Source: Paracoccaceae bacterium (GTDB taxonomy: Bacteria; Pseudomonadota; Alphaproteobacteria; Rhodobacterales; Rhodobacteraceae). From it: a DNA stretch of 50,709 nucleotides. The DNA lies in contig JABDLJ010000036.1 in the NCBI GenBank assembly GCA_013003075.1, forward strand, positions 1 to 50,709. Reading direction: 5' to 3'. The notes below the pieces were generated by a model. It was not told the DNA's origin. It did not search any database and saw nothing but the letters and a program-made list of their open reading frames with translations. Made by a program: the position numbers and the translations under genes. The number at the start of each line of letters is the position of its first letter. The first letter of the stretch is position 1. Of the stretch, positions 25,917 to 34,069 are shown in pieces.

Positions 25917-27281
25917 ATGGCAAAGGCGGCAAGCTTCACCTGCAACTCTTGCGGCGCATCGCACTCCAAGTGGTCGGGGCGGTGCGACGCGTGCGGGGCG
26001 TGGAATTCGATCACCGAAGATGTACCGCTTTCGACCGGCCCGGGCGCCAAGGCGCTGGGGGCCAAGCGCGGCCGGCACGTCGCGCTCAGCGATCTGGCCG
26101 CACACGAAGCCCCGCCGCCGCGCACCGCCAGCAAGATGCCAGAGATGGACCGCGTTCTGGGCGGCGGGCTTGTGCCGGGCTCGGCGATCCTGGTGGGCGG
26201 CGATCCGGGTATCGGCAAATCCACGCTTCTTTTGCAGGCCGCCGCGCGGTTTGCAGAAGCCGGGCTCTCGGCGGTCTACATCTCGGGCGAGGAAGCCACC
26301 GCGCAGGTCCGCATGCGCGCCGCCCGGCTGGGACTGGCCGACGCGCCGGTGCGCCTAGGCGCCGAGACCAGCCTGCGCGACATCCTCACGACGCTGGATG
26401 CCGAAAAGCCCGACCTGGTGGTGATCGACAGCATCCAGACGATCTGGTCGGACACCGTCGAAAGCGCCCCGGGCTCGGTCTCTCAGGTGCGCGCCGCCGC
26501 ACACGAGCTGACCTCCTACGCCAAGCGCCGCGGCGTCTCGGTGATCCTGGTCGGTCACGTCACCAAGGAAGGCCAGATCGCCGGCCCCCGCGTGGTCGAG
26601 CATATGGTCGATACGGTGCTCTACTTCGAGGGCGAGCGCGGCCACCAGTTCCGCATCCTGCGCGCGGTCAAGAACCGCTTCGGCCCGGCCGACGAGATCG
26701 GCGTCTTCGAGATGACCGGCGGCGGTCTGGCCGAGGTCGCCAATCCTTCGGCGCTCTTTTTGGGCGACCGCGGAGAGCCGGCGCCCGGCTCGGTCGTCTT
26801 TGCCGGCATCGAAGGCACGCGGCCGGTTCTCTGCGAGATTCAGGCACTGGTCGCGCCGACCCCGCATTCGCAGCCGCGAAGGTCCGTGGTGGGCTGGGAT
26901 GGCGGGCGCCTGGCGATGATCCTGGCGGTGCTGGAATCGCGCTGCGGCGTGCCGTTTGCCGGGCTCGATGTCTACCTTAACGTGGCCGGAGGCCTCAGAA
27001 TTTCCGAACCGGCGGCAGATCTGGCTGTGGCCGCAGCGCTACTTTCTGCCCGTGAAGACACCTCTTTGCCCCTCGATACTGTCGTTTTCGGCGAAATCAG
27101 CCTATCAGGAGCAGTACGCGCGGTTGCGCAGACGGAAAACAGGCTGAAAGAAGCCCGCAAACTTGGTTTTACGGGTGCAATTCTGCCAGAACAAAGCAAG
27201 CTGGGCTCGGACGGGGCCATGACGGTGCAGAAGATACCGGACCTGTCCGAACTTGTCGGGGGCATATTTGGCGCGGGATAG
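25917..27281 (+). CDS. radA: DNA repair protein RadA (Sms)
   Basis: This 454-aa protein has all three RadA parts. The N-terminal zinc finger has C9, C12, C23 and C26 (CNSCGASHSKWSGRCDAC). The RecA-like ATPase has Walker A GGDPGIGKST (residues 94-103) and the RadA-specific motif KNRFG. The C-terminal Lon-like (inactive protease) domain is LDVYLNVAGGLRISEPAADLAVAAALLSA. It is a DnaB-like helicase that drives branch migration in recombination. cvpA follows after 26 bp. Confidence 0.97.
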   Translation: MAKAASFTCNSCGASHSKWSGRCDACGAWNSITEDVPLSTGPGAKALGAKRGRHVALSDLAAHEAPPPRTASKMPEMDRVLGGGLVPGSAILVGGDPGIGKSTLLLQAAARFAEAGLSAVYISGEEATAQVRMRAARLGLADAPVRLGAETSLRDILTTLDAEKPDLVVIDSIQTIWSDTVESAPGSVSQVRAAAHELTSYAKRRGVSVILVGHVTKEGQIAGPRVVEHMVDTVLYFEGERGHQFRILRAVKNRFGPADEIGVFEMTGGGLAEVANPSALFLGDRGEPAPGSVVFAGIEGTRPVLCEIQALVAPTPHSQPRRSVVGWDGGRLAMILAVLESRCGVPFAGLDVYLNVAGGLRISEPAADLAVAAALLSAREDTSLPLDTVVFGEISLSGAVRAVAQTENRLKEARKLGFTGAILPEQSKLGSDGAMTVQKIPDLSELVGGIFGAG

Positions 27282-27307
27282 GTGATATCCGGGCCCGGAG
27301 CGAAGGT

Positions 27308-27916
27308 ATGGACGGTTTTACATTAGTCGACGCTGGCGTCGCGGTCATTGTATTGATTTCGGCAATTCTGGCCTACTCGCGCGGTTTCGTGCGCGAGGTT
27401 CTGGCCATCCTTGGATGGATTGCAGCGGCCGTTGTGGCCTTCTACGCGGCCCCGCAGGTCGAGCCGCTGATCAAGGAAATCCCGGTCATCAACGAATTTC
27501 TCGCCGAAAGCTGCGAGTTGGCGATCATCGCCGCCTTCGTTGCGGTCTTCGCCGTGGCGCTGATCGTGCTTTCGATCTTCGTGCCGCTTTTTGCCGGCGC
27601 AGTGCAGCGCTCGGCCCTGGGCGGGATCGACCAGGGGCTTGGGTTCCTGTTCGGCATCGCCCGCGGCGCGCTTTTGGTGATCGTGGCGTTGATCGTCTAT
27701 GACCGCGTCGCCCTGGGCGATCCGATCCCGATGGTCGATGACAGCCGCTCTGCGCTGATCTTCAGCCAGATCCAGGACACGCTGGCCGACCAGATCCCGG
27801 CCGAAGTGCCGACCTGGATCGTGGATCGCTATGAAGAGCTGGTCGGCGATTGCGGCATCCCCGCTACCGCTCCGGCGGCGGTGACCCCGGCCGAGGCGCC
27901 TGCCGACAACAACTGA
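27308..27916 (+). CDS. cvpA: CvpA family membrane protein
   Basis: This 202-aa protein has four membrane segments and the CvpA opening DAGVAVIVLISAILAYSRGFVREVLAILGWIAAAVVAF. The LGGIDQGLGFLFGIARGALLVIV block further along is also characteristic. A Pro/Ala-rich tail ends the protein. CvpA is needed for colicin V production in E. coli and affects envelope stress tolerance; its molecular function is unsettled. GAGCGAAGGT precedes the start. It is the last gene of the radA unit. Confidence 0.9.
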   Translation: MDGFTLVDAGVAVIVLISAILAYSRGFVREVLAILGWIAAAVVAFYAAPQVEPLIKEIPVINEFLAESCELAIIAAFVAVFAVALIVLSIFVPLFAGAVQRSALGGIDQGLGFLFGIARGALLVIVALIVYDRVALGDPIPMVDDSRSALIFSQIQDTLADQIPAEVPTWIVDRYEELVGDCGIPATAPAAVTPAEAPADNN

Positions 27917-27941
27917 GCTTTCAGCCCGACCGACAAGACAC

Positions 27942-27969
27942 ACGCCGCGCTCTGATCAGCGCGGCGTTT
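27942..27969 (+). terminator. Terminator between cvpA and the convergent ATPase gene
   Basis: ACGCCGCGCT (27942-27951) pairs perfectly with AGCGCGGCGT (27958-27967) around CTGATC, followed by a short TTTG. It may serve both convergent genes but the T-tract is weak in both directions. Confidence 0.7.
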
Positions 27970-28001
27970 GCCTGTCAGCCTGTCAGCCGTGCAGCTTTGC
28001 G

Positions 28002-28850
28002 TCAGATCGCAACGCCGTGGCGGCCTGCGAGATCGGTGAAGAATTGCCAGGCCACCCGGCCCGAGCGTGAGCCCCGCGTCGCCTGCCACTCGATTGCCTC
28101 GGCGCGCAGCGTCTCGGGGTCGAGCGACACTTCATAGGCCGCGCAATACCCGTCGATCATCGCCAGAAAGTCGTCCTGGCTGCAGGCGTGAAAGCCAAGC
28201 CACAACCCGAAGCGATCGGACAGCGAGACTTTCTCTTCCACCGCCTCAGAGGGGTTGATCGCGCTTGACCGTTCGTTTTCAATCATGTCCCGCGGCATCA
28301 GGTGGCGGCGGTTTGAGGTGGCGTAGAACACCACGTTGTCGGGCCGCCCCTCGATGCCGCCATCCAGAACCGCCTTCAGAGATTTGTAATGCTCGTCGTC
28401 ATGGCTGAACGACAGATCGTCGCAAAACAGCAGAAACCGCGTCTCGACCCCGCGCAAAAGCCCAAGAAGCCGGCTGATCGACGGCAGATCCTCGCGCTGT
28501 ACCTCGATGATGGTCAGGGGCAGCCCCTCGGCTCGGATCGCGGCGTGAACCGCCTTGACCAGCGAGGACTTGCCCATCCCGCGCGCGCCCCACAGAAGTG
28601 CGTTGTTGGCGCCCTGGCCCTGCGCGAACTGCCGTGTATTGGCCAGAAGCGTATCCCGTGCGCGGTCGATGCCGACCAGCAGATCCAGATCGACCCGGTT
28701 GACCTTCGGCACCGGCACCAGCCGGTCCGGCTCGGTGTGCCAGACAAAGGCATCGGCGGCGGTGAAATCGGGCACCGGAGCCGGCGGCGGCGCGATCCGC
28801 TCCAGCGCCGCGGCGATGCGGGAAAGCGATTGCCCCTCTTCCCAGGTCAT
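28002..28850 (-). CDS. DUF815 family AAA ATPase
   Basis: This 282-aa protein is a single AAA-type ATPase domain with Walker A GARGMGKSS (residues 88-96) and Walker B LLFCDDLSFSHDD. The DUF815 block KSLKAVLDGGIEGRPDNVVFYATSNRRHLMPRDMIEN includes the sensor region. Biochemical function is unknown. Its start overlaps the tatC stop by 4 bp (ATGA), so it is translationally coupled to the Tat genes, but a role in Tat export is not established. Confidence 0.9.
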   Translation of the reverse strand: MTWEEGQSLSRIAAALERIAPPPAPVPDFTAADAFVWHTEPDRLVPVPKVNRVDLDLLVGIDRARDTLLANTRQFAQGQGANNALLWGARGMGKSSLVKAVHAAIRAEGLPLTIIEVQREDLPSISRLLGLLRGVETRFLLFCDDLSFSHDDEHYKSLKAVLDGGIEGRPDNVVFYATSNRRHLMPRDMIENERSSAINPSEAVEEKVSLSDRFGLWLGFHACSQDDFLAMIDGYCAAYEVSLDPETLRAEAIEWQATRGSRSGRVAWQFFTDLAGRHGVAI

Positions 28851-29746
28851 GACTTGGCGGTATCCTCGGGCGCGTCATCCTCAAGATCATCTTCGGGATG
28901 GCCGTACAGCTCTTCGTCCTCGTCGAGAATGCCTTCGGCGCGCAGCTGCTCTGTGCGCTTGCGCTCGACCCGCTTCACAAGCTGGATCGACACCTCGTAC
29001 AGCCCGTAGACCACGACAAAAAGGATCACCTGCGTGATGACATCGGGCGGCGTCACAAGCGCGGCCAGCACCAGGATGCCGACGACGGCGTATTTACGCA
29101 CCGTTCTCAGCCCTTCGGCGGTGACCAGCCCGGCCTTGCCCATCAGCGTCAACAGAACGGGCAGCTGGAAGCAAAGGCCGAAGGCGACGATGAACTTGAT
29201 GGTGAGGTTGAGGTACTCCTGCGCCGAACCCTGAAAGACAACGCTCAGGGGCGCACCAGCCTGTCCTGGATCGACAGCCTCGCCGCCGGTGCCAAACTGC
29301 TGGAAGCCGAGGAAGAAGTCGTAGGCCAGCGGCGTGACCACGTAGAACGCAAAGGCTGCGCCCAGAAAGAACATGAAAGGCGAGGCAATCAGAAACGGCA
29401 GGAACGCGCCGCGCTCGGACTTGTAAAGCCCCGGCGCCACGAAGCGCCACATCTGCGCGGCGATGAAGGGAAAGCCCAGAAGAAAGCCACCCAGCAGCGA
29501 CACCTTGATCGCGACGAAAAAGCCTTCCTGCGGCGAGATGAAGATCAGGTCGCAATCCTGGCCCCGCTCGGCCAGAACCGCGCAAAGCGGGTTGGTGAGA
29601 AAGTTGAAGATCGGCGTGGCGACGGTAAAGCAGATCACCATGCCGATGATGAACGCGATCACCGATTTGATCAGCCGCGAGCGCAGCTCGGCCAGATGCT
29701 CGATCAGCGGCGCACCGGTGTCTTCGATCTCGTCTGGCTGGCTCAT
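28847..29746 (-). CDS. tatC: Twin-arginine translocase subunit TatC
   Basis: This 299-aa six-helix membrane protein is the receptor for twin-arginine signal peptides. It has the TatC N-terminal motif APLIEHLAELRSRLIKS, the segment WRFVAPGLYKSERGAFLPF, and VGILVLAALVTPPDVITQVILFVVVYGLYEVSIQL near the C-terminus. An acidic extension (GILDEDEELYGHPEDDLEDD) follows the last helix. It overlaps tatB by 4 bp. Confidence 0.96.
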   Translation of the reverse strand: MSQPDEIEDTGAPLIEHLAELRSRLIKSVIAFIIGMVICFTVATPIFNFLTNPLCAVLAERGQDCDLIFISPQEGFFVAIKVSLLGGFLLGFPFIAAQMWRFVAPGLYKSERGAFLPFLIASPFMFFLGAAFAFYVVTPLAYDFFLGFQQFGTGGEAVDPGQAGAPLSVVFQGSAQEYLNLTIKFIVAFGLCFQLPVLLTLMGKAGLVTAEGLRTVRKYAVVGILVLAALVTPPDVITQVILFVVVYGLYEVSIQLVKRVERKRTEQLRAEGILDEDEELYGHPEDDLEDDAPEDTAKS

Positions 29747-30273
29747 GAGGCGTCTTTGGACTGGGCGGGCTTGGACTGGGCGGGCTTGGACGGTTGCGCA
29801 GGCGCATCAGCCTCGGGGGCGGGCGCGGCTTCGGTCATCTCGGCGTCCTGCCGGGCTTGCACCTTGGCGGCGGCGGTCTTGCGGATCTTGGCTGCCGCTT
29901 CGGCGCGCTCTTCGCTCAGCTTCTGAGTTTCTGGCCCCTTGGGCTTGGGCTTGGGCTTGGGCTTGGTCTTGGTCTTGGGCTCGGCGCCCGGCTTGCCCGG
30001 CTCCCACTTGTCGAACCGCTCTGCCGCCTCGTTCAGCTTGTCGAGCCCCATTTTCTTGGGCGACGTCATGTTCTTCAAATCCGCCGCGGTTTCCTTGATG
30101 CCGGTCTGATCGGCCGCCTCGTTCATCGCGGTCTGGAACTCGCGCGCCATGCGGCGCGCCTTGCCGGTGAACCGCCCAAGCGTGCGGAACATGCCCGGCA
30201 TATCGTTCGGCCCCACCACGATGAGGGCCACGATGCCGATCAGCAAAAGCTCGGTCCAGCCGATGTCAAACAT
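29743..30273 (-). CDS. tatB: Twin-arginine translocase subunit TatB
   Basis: This 176-aa protein starts MFDIGWTELLLIGIVALIVVGPNDMPGMFRTLGRF, the TatB membrane helix and hinge, followed by an amphipathic helix (TGKARRMAREFQTAMNEAADQ). The C-terminal part is a long charged tail with a Lys-Pro run and an SKPAQ repeat at the end, both coded by short tandem DNA repeats. TatB forms the substrate-receptor complex with TatC. Confidence 0.94.
   Translation of the reverse strand: MFDIGWTELLLIGIVALIVVGPNDMPGMFRTLGRFTGKARRMAREFQTAMNEAADQTGIKETAADLKNMTSPKKMGLDKLNEAAERFDKWEPGKPGAEPKTKTKPKPKPKPKGPETQKLSEERAEAAAKIRKTAAAKVQARQDAEMTEAAPAPEADAPAQPSKPAQSKPAQSKDAS
29758..29790. repeat. 15-bp tandem repeat at the 3' end of tatB
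   Basis: The unit GGACTGGGCGGGCTT occurs twice in tandem (29758-29772 and 29773-29787) and begins a third time. It codes for the SKPAQ repeats at the TatB C-terminus, so in-frame gain or loss of units would change the tail length. Confidence 0.8.
29941..29980. repeat. Hexanucleotide repeat inside tatB
   Basis: GGGCTT/GGTCTT units repeat six times and end in GGGC. On the coding strand they give the alternating Lys-Pro and Lys-Thr stretch in the TatB tail. The repeat is a multiple of three, so slippage would keep the frame. Confidence 0.8.
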
Positions 30274-30300
30274 GCGCGCGCGCCAGTTCGGCCAAGGCGC

Positions 30301-30513
30301 TTACGCCTTGTCCTTTTCCTCTTCCGGGGTCACGTCGCGCGCGGCCTCGGCCTGGTCCTCAAGCTCTTTCTTGCCGTCATCGACGCCGCGCTTGAAGGCG
30401 GTGATGCCCTTGCCCACCTCGCCCATCAGCGACGAAATCTTGCCGCGTCCGAACAGAACCAGCACGACGACGGCGATCAGAAGGAGGCCGGGAAGGCCAA
30501 TATTATTCAGCAT
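30301..30513 (-). CDS. tatA: Twin-arginine translocase subunit TatA
   Basis: This 70-aa protein begins [37 protein letters not shown], the TatA membrane helix, FGRGK hinge and amphipathic helix. An acidic tail follows. It forms the pore-like ring of the Tat translocon. It is the first gene of tatA-tatB-tatC-DUF815 and lies 27 bp before tatB. Confidence 0.96.
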   Translation of the reverse strand: MLNNIGLPGLLLIAVVVLVLFGRGKISSLMGEVGKGITAFKRGVDDGKKELEDQAEAARDVTPEEEKDKA

Positions 30514-30634
30514 GGGGTCTCTCCCTTGGCGAAGGCCGGCGCCCCCGCGTGTTCATTTCCTTGTCTTATGTAGGGACTTCGCGAAGCGGTGGAAAGCGGC
30601 AATGGCCGTTTTTTTGGCCCAAATCGCCCCCCGA

Positions 30635-31225
30635 TCAAGGCCAAAGCACCGGGTAGAGAGAGCCGATCAGCAGCGCCGCCATCGTCCAGTTGAACGCCGC
30701 AAGCCGCTGCGGGCTGGTCAAAAAGCGCCGCATCTGGCGGCCCAGCATCACCCAGACGGTGATCGAGGGCAGGTTCACCGCGCCAAAGACGGCCGCCACG
30801 GCCAGGATCGTGTTCAGATCGCCGCCCGCATAGACCGTCACCGCCGTCAGCGCCATCGCCCAGGCCTTGGGATTGACCCATTGAAAGGCCGCCGCCTGCA
30901 GAAAGGTGAAGGGTCTGCCGCCAGCCGCTCCCTCGCGCGGCGGCGCGGCGCGGGCGATCTTCCAGGCCAGCCAGCCCAGGTAGAGAACGCTGACGATCTT
31001 CAGTGCCGTGTGGGCGGCCGGCACGCGCTGAAAAAGCTCCGCCAGACCGACCCCGACAAGCACCACCATCAGCGAAAATCCCAGCGCCACACCCAGCATA
31101 TGCGGCCCGGTGCGGCGCAGGCCGAAATTGGCGCCCGAGGCCATCAGCATCAGGTTGTTGGGCCCCGGCGTGATCGACGAGACAAAGGCAAACGCCGTCA
31201 GGGCGAGAAAAACATCCATGGTCAT
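30635..31225 (-). CDS. LysE family amino-acid exporter
   Basis: This 196-aa inner-membrane protein has about six hydrophobic segments and the RhtB/LysE signature SSITPGPNNLMLMASGANFGLRRT near residues 16-39. QWVNPKAWAMALTA is also characteristic. The family exports amino acids or their derivatives. It is transcribed divergently from an Lrp/AsnC regulator 81 bp away, which very likely controls it in response to an amino acid (inference from the common LysE-regulator pairing). Confidence 0.92.
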   Translation of the reverse strand: MTMDVFLALTAFAFVSSITPGPNNLMLMASGANFGLRRTGPHMLGVALGFSLMVVLVGVGLAELFQRVPAAHTALKIVSVLYLGWLAWKIARAAPPREGAAGGRPFTFLQAAAFQWVNPKAWAMALTAVTVYAGGDLNTILAVAAVFGAVNLPSITVWVMLGRQMRRFLTSPQRLAAFNWTMAALLIGSLYPVLWP

Positions 31226-31306
31226 GACACAACATTACGCGAAACCGGGCCGCCTGAAATTGCGTTCTTGCTGTCATTTCCACCAATTTCGCAATATAAA
31301 GCGGCG

Positions 31307-31750
31307 ATGGACAGTATCAACCGCCAGATATTGCAGGAGCTTGCCCGCGATGGCCGGATCAGCAACCTCACGCTGGCCGAACGGGTCGGCCTGTCGCCCT
31401 CGGCATGCCTGCGCCGCGTCCAGGAATTGGAACGCTCGGGCATTATCAAGGGATACCGCGCGGTGCTCGACAGAGCGCAGCTGGGCCAGGGGTTCGTGGC
31501 GTATGTCGGCGTCGGGCTCTCCGATCATTCCAAGGCCAGCCAAGAGGCCTTCGAGCGCGCGATCTCGCGCGCGCCCGAGGTGCGCGAGTGCCACAACACC
31601 ACCGGAACGATCGAATATCTTCTGCGCGTCGAAACCTCCGATCTGGCGGCCTACAAGGTGTTTCACACCGATGTTCTGGGGGTTCTGCCGCAGGTCAACG
31701 CGATCACCTCCTACGTGGTGATGGGCTCTGCCAAGGACGACCGCGCCTGA
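31307..31750 (+). CDS. Lrp/AsnC family transcriptional regulator
   Basis: This 147-aa regulator starts MDSINRQILQELARDGRISNLTLAERVGLSPSACLRRVQELERSGII, the winged helix-turn-helix of the family. The C-terminal ligand-binding domain follows (AYVGVGLSDHSKASQEAFERAI to TGTIEYLLRVETSDLAAYKVF). It probably acts as a homo-oligomer sensing an amino acid and controls the divergent LysE gene. The ATG at 31307 is chosen because the family N-terminus begins exactly there. Confidence 0.94.
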   Translation: MDSINRQILQELARDGRISNLTLAERVGLSPSACLRRVQELERSGIIKGYRAVLDRAQLGQGFVAYVGVGLSDHSKASQEAFERAISRAPEVRECHNTTGTIEYLLRVETSDLAAYKVFHTDVLGVLPQVNAITSYVVMGSAKDDRA

Positions 31751-31770
31751 CACGGCGCGCGCCGCTCCTG

Positions 31771-31803
31771 CTTCATCTGGCCAAAAATACCTCTGCCGGA
31801 GGC
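31771..31803. repeat. Rhodobacterales-type intergenic repeat, copy 2
   Basis: CTTCATCTGGCCAAAAATAC followed by CTCTGCCGGAGGC is the usual form of this short intergenic element, inverted relative to the copy at 11750-11779. It lies between the converging lrp and ABC ATPase genes. A small GGCCCGAAGGGCC hairpin follows at about 31808. Confidence 0.65.
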
Positions 31804-31845
31804 AGCGGCCCGAAGGGCCGAAAAAAAGCCTGGCGGCCGCGGGCC

Positions 31846-32931
31846 CTAGTCCTTAACCGGAAAGACGAAACAGCGCTCGCGGCGGATCATCAGCCAAAGC
31901 GCGGTGCCCGGCTTGGGCAGAAAAACCGACGGCACCGTGGCCTTCAGGATCGAGCCGTCGTGGTCCATACGAAACTCCACCAGGCTCTCATGGCCCATGA
32001 ACCGCGCCCGCGCCACGACGCCGCGTGCCGGGGTGCCGTCCTGCGGCGTGGGGTTGGGTCCGCGCCCGCCGCGATCGAAATCGATCCGCAGGTGCTGGGG
32101 GCGGATCACGATCTCCACCGTCTTGCCATCGGGCACGCCGGGCGCCAGGAACTGCCCGAACGGGGTGTCGATCAACGCGCCGTTCACCTCGCCCCGGATC
32201 ACGTTGATATCGCTGAAGAATGCCGCCGCCGATTTGTCGACCGGCGCATTGTAGACATTGTAGGGCGCGCCTTGCTGCACGATATGGCCATCGCGCATCA
32301 GCGCGATATTGTCGGCCATGCGCATCGCCTCTTCGGGCTCGTGCGTGACCAGCAGAACCGCCGTGCCCTCTTCCTTGAGGATCTCCAGCGTCTCGTCGCG
32401 GATGCCGTCGCGCAGCCGGTTGTCGAGCCCCGAAAACGGCTCGTCCATCAGCATGATCCGGGGCCGGGGCGCAATGGCGCGGGCCAGCGCCACGCGCTGC
32501 TGCTCGCCGCCCGAAAGCTCGTGCGGGTACTTCTCGCCAAATCCCTCAAGATGCACCCGGCTCAGCAATGCCGCCACCCGCTCGGCGCAGGCCGCCCTGG
32601 GGCCGGCCAGCCCGAAGGCCACGTTGCCGGCCACCGTCAGATGCGGAAAGAGCGCGAAATCCTGAAACATCAGCCCGATCGCACGGGCCTCAGGCGGGTC
32701 GTGGCGCGGCCCGCCCGAAATCACCTCGCCGTCGACCAGGACCTCGCCGGCATCCTGCCGGTCCACGCCCGCGACGATCCGCAGTGTCGTCGATTTGCCG
32801 CAGCCAGACGGCCCCAGAAGACAGGTCACCTGCCCCGGCATCACCTGAAGAGAGACATCGCGCACCACGTCGCGGCCGCCAAAATGGCGGCGCAAGGCGC
32901 GAAGTTCAAGCCGGGGAACAGGAGTGGGCAA
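31846..32931 (-). CDS. Orphan Fe3+/polyamine/sugar-type ABC importer ATPase (FbpC-like)
   Basis: This 361-aa ATPase has Walker A GPSGCGKST (residues 40-48), the FbpC-like start RALRRHFGGRDVVRDVSLQV, the signature LSGGEQQRVALARAIA and Walker B IMLMDEPFSGLD. A C-terminal TOBE-type regulatory domain follows (VIRPQHLRIDF). It most resembles ferric-iron transporter ATPases. Permease and binding-protein genes are not next to it. The start is probably TTG at 32931, because GGAG lies seven bases upstream and no ATG or GTG is suitably placed. Confidence 0.85.
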   Translation of the reverse strand: MPTPVPRLELRALRRHFGGRDVVRDVSLQVMPGQVTCLLGPSGCGKSTTLRIVAGVDRQDAGEVLVDGEVISGGPRHDPPEARAIGLMFQDFALFPHLTVAGNVAFGLAGPRAACAERVAALLSRVHLEGFGEKYPHELSGGEQQRVALARAIAPRPRIMLMDEPFSGLDNRLRDGIRDETLEILKEEGTAVLLVTHEPEEAMRMADNIALMRDGHIVQQGAPYNVYNAPVDKSAAAFFSDINVIRGEVNGALIDTPFGQFLAPGVPDGKTVEIVIRPQHLRIDFDRGGRGPNPTPQDGTPARGVVARARFMGHESLVEFRMDHDGSILKATVPSVFLPKPGTALWLMIRRERCFVFPVKD

Positions 32932-33057
32932 GCGCGGCTCCGGGCAAATGCCTGATGAAAACGATCAGATATACCGGAGCGGTATCAGGGCCAAAGGGGG
33001 GCCGCAACCCTGAGGCCGCGCGCCCCTTTGGCCGCCAGATCGGCCCGCGCCCGCAGA

Positions 33058-33837
33058 TCACAAGGTGCTGTTGAAGGCGCCGCCATCATGCGAGAGGTTC
33101 TGGCCCACGATGAAGCCTGCATGCTGCGAGCACAGATAGGCGCAGGTCGCGCCGAACTCTTCGGACGTGCCGTAGCGTCGCACCGGGATCGTCGCCTCGC
33201 GCTTCTTGCGCGCCTCGTCCATCGAGATGCCCTCGGATTTCGACACGCCGGTGTCCAGCGACACCGCGCGGTCGGTGGCGTGGATGCCCGGCAGCAGGTT
33301 GTTGATGTTCACGCCGTGCTGGGCGACCTGGCGCGCGGTGCCGGCCACATACCCCGTCAGGCCGGCGCGGGCAGCGTTCGACAGGCCCAGAATCGGGATC
33401 GGCGATTTGACCGAGTTCGAGGTGATGTTGACGATCTTGCCCCAGCCACGCTCGATCATGCCCGGCAGCACCGCCTTCATCAGCGCAATCGGCGTCAGCA
33501 TGTTGCTGTCGAGCGCGGCGATGAAATCGTCACGCGTCCAGTCCGACCAGAGGCCGGGCGGCGGGCCGCCGGCATTGTTGACCAGGATGTCGATCTGCGG
33601 CGCGGCCGACAGAAGCCTTTGCTGGATCTCTTCGGTGGTGACATCGCCCGCGACCTCGGTCACTTCAACGCCATAGGTGCCGCGGATATGCGCCGCAGTT
33701 TCGGCCAGCGCCTCGGCGCCGCGCGCATTCATCACAAGGTTGACGCCGGCCGCAGCCAGCGCTTCGGCGCAGCCCCGCCCCAGCCCCTTTGACGATGCGC
33801 AGACGATGGCGGTCTTTCCGGCAATTCCCAGATCCAT
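33058..33837 (-). CDS. SDR family oxidoreductase lacking the YxxxK catalytic pair
   Basis: This 259-aa Rossmann protein has the cofactor motif VCASSKGLGRG, the NNAGG motif (residues 87-91), the catalytic-type serine region IVNITSNSVKS and the C-terminal SDR block PVRRYGTSEEFGATCAYLCSQHAGFIVGQNLSHDGG. Where the catalytic YxxxK is expected it has L150-GLS-N154. I recognise this LGLSN-type variant from a subgroup annotated as 3-oxoacyl-ACP reductase-like. Classical dehydrogenase activity is doubtful. It lies alone, 126 bp from the orphan ABC ATPase. Confidence 0.88.
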   Translation of the reverse strand: MDLGIAGKTAIVCASSKGLGRGCAEALAAAGVNLVMNARGAEALAETAAHIRGTYGVEVTEVAGDVTTEEIQQRLLSAAPQIDILVNNAGGPPPGLWSDWTRDDFIAALDSNMLTPIALMKAVLPGMIERGWGKIVNITSNSVKSPIPILGLSNAARAGLTGYVAGTARQVAQHGVNINNLLPGIHATDRAVSLDTGVSKSEGISMDEARKKREATIPVRRYGTSEEFGATCAYLCSQHAGFIVGQNLSHDGGAFNSTL

Positions 33838-33891
33838 GGCGATAGCTCCTGTTTTTCAGTGTCTCAAGGTGCGCGTGTTCGATACCATTGC

Positions 33892-33947
33892 GGCACTGCG
33901 CGCGGGTCGCGCGCGCGATGGCACTGCACGCGGGTCGCGCGCTCGAT
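33892..33947. repeat. 28-bp tandem repeat, two units
   Basis: Two adjacent 28-bp units (33892-33919 and 33920-33947) start GGCACTGC and differ at two positions. A degenerate part-unit follows (GCACCGGGCGCGGG). The 232-bp gap it lies in (33838-34069) has no gene I can support. Confidence 0.8.
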
Positions 33948-34069
33948 AGCACCGGGCGCGGGCAGGGAAAAGGCCTTGCCCGCATCCCGCGCCACTTGGG
34001 CGCGCCGAACGGCGGGCCGACTGCTCAGCGGCGCCCGGCGATCCGTTGCAGATCGGGCGGTCGGGCTGC

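Noticed and set aside
33838..34069. CRISPR-like array
   Set aside because: The 28-bp units are directly adjacent with no spacers, so it is a tandem repeat and not a CRISPR.
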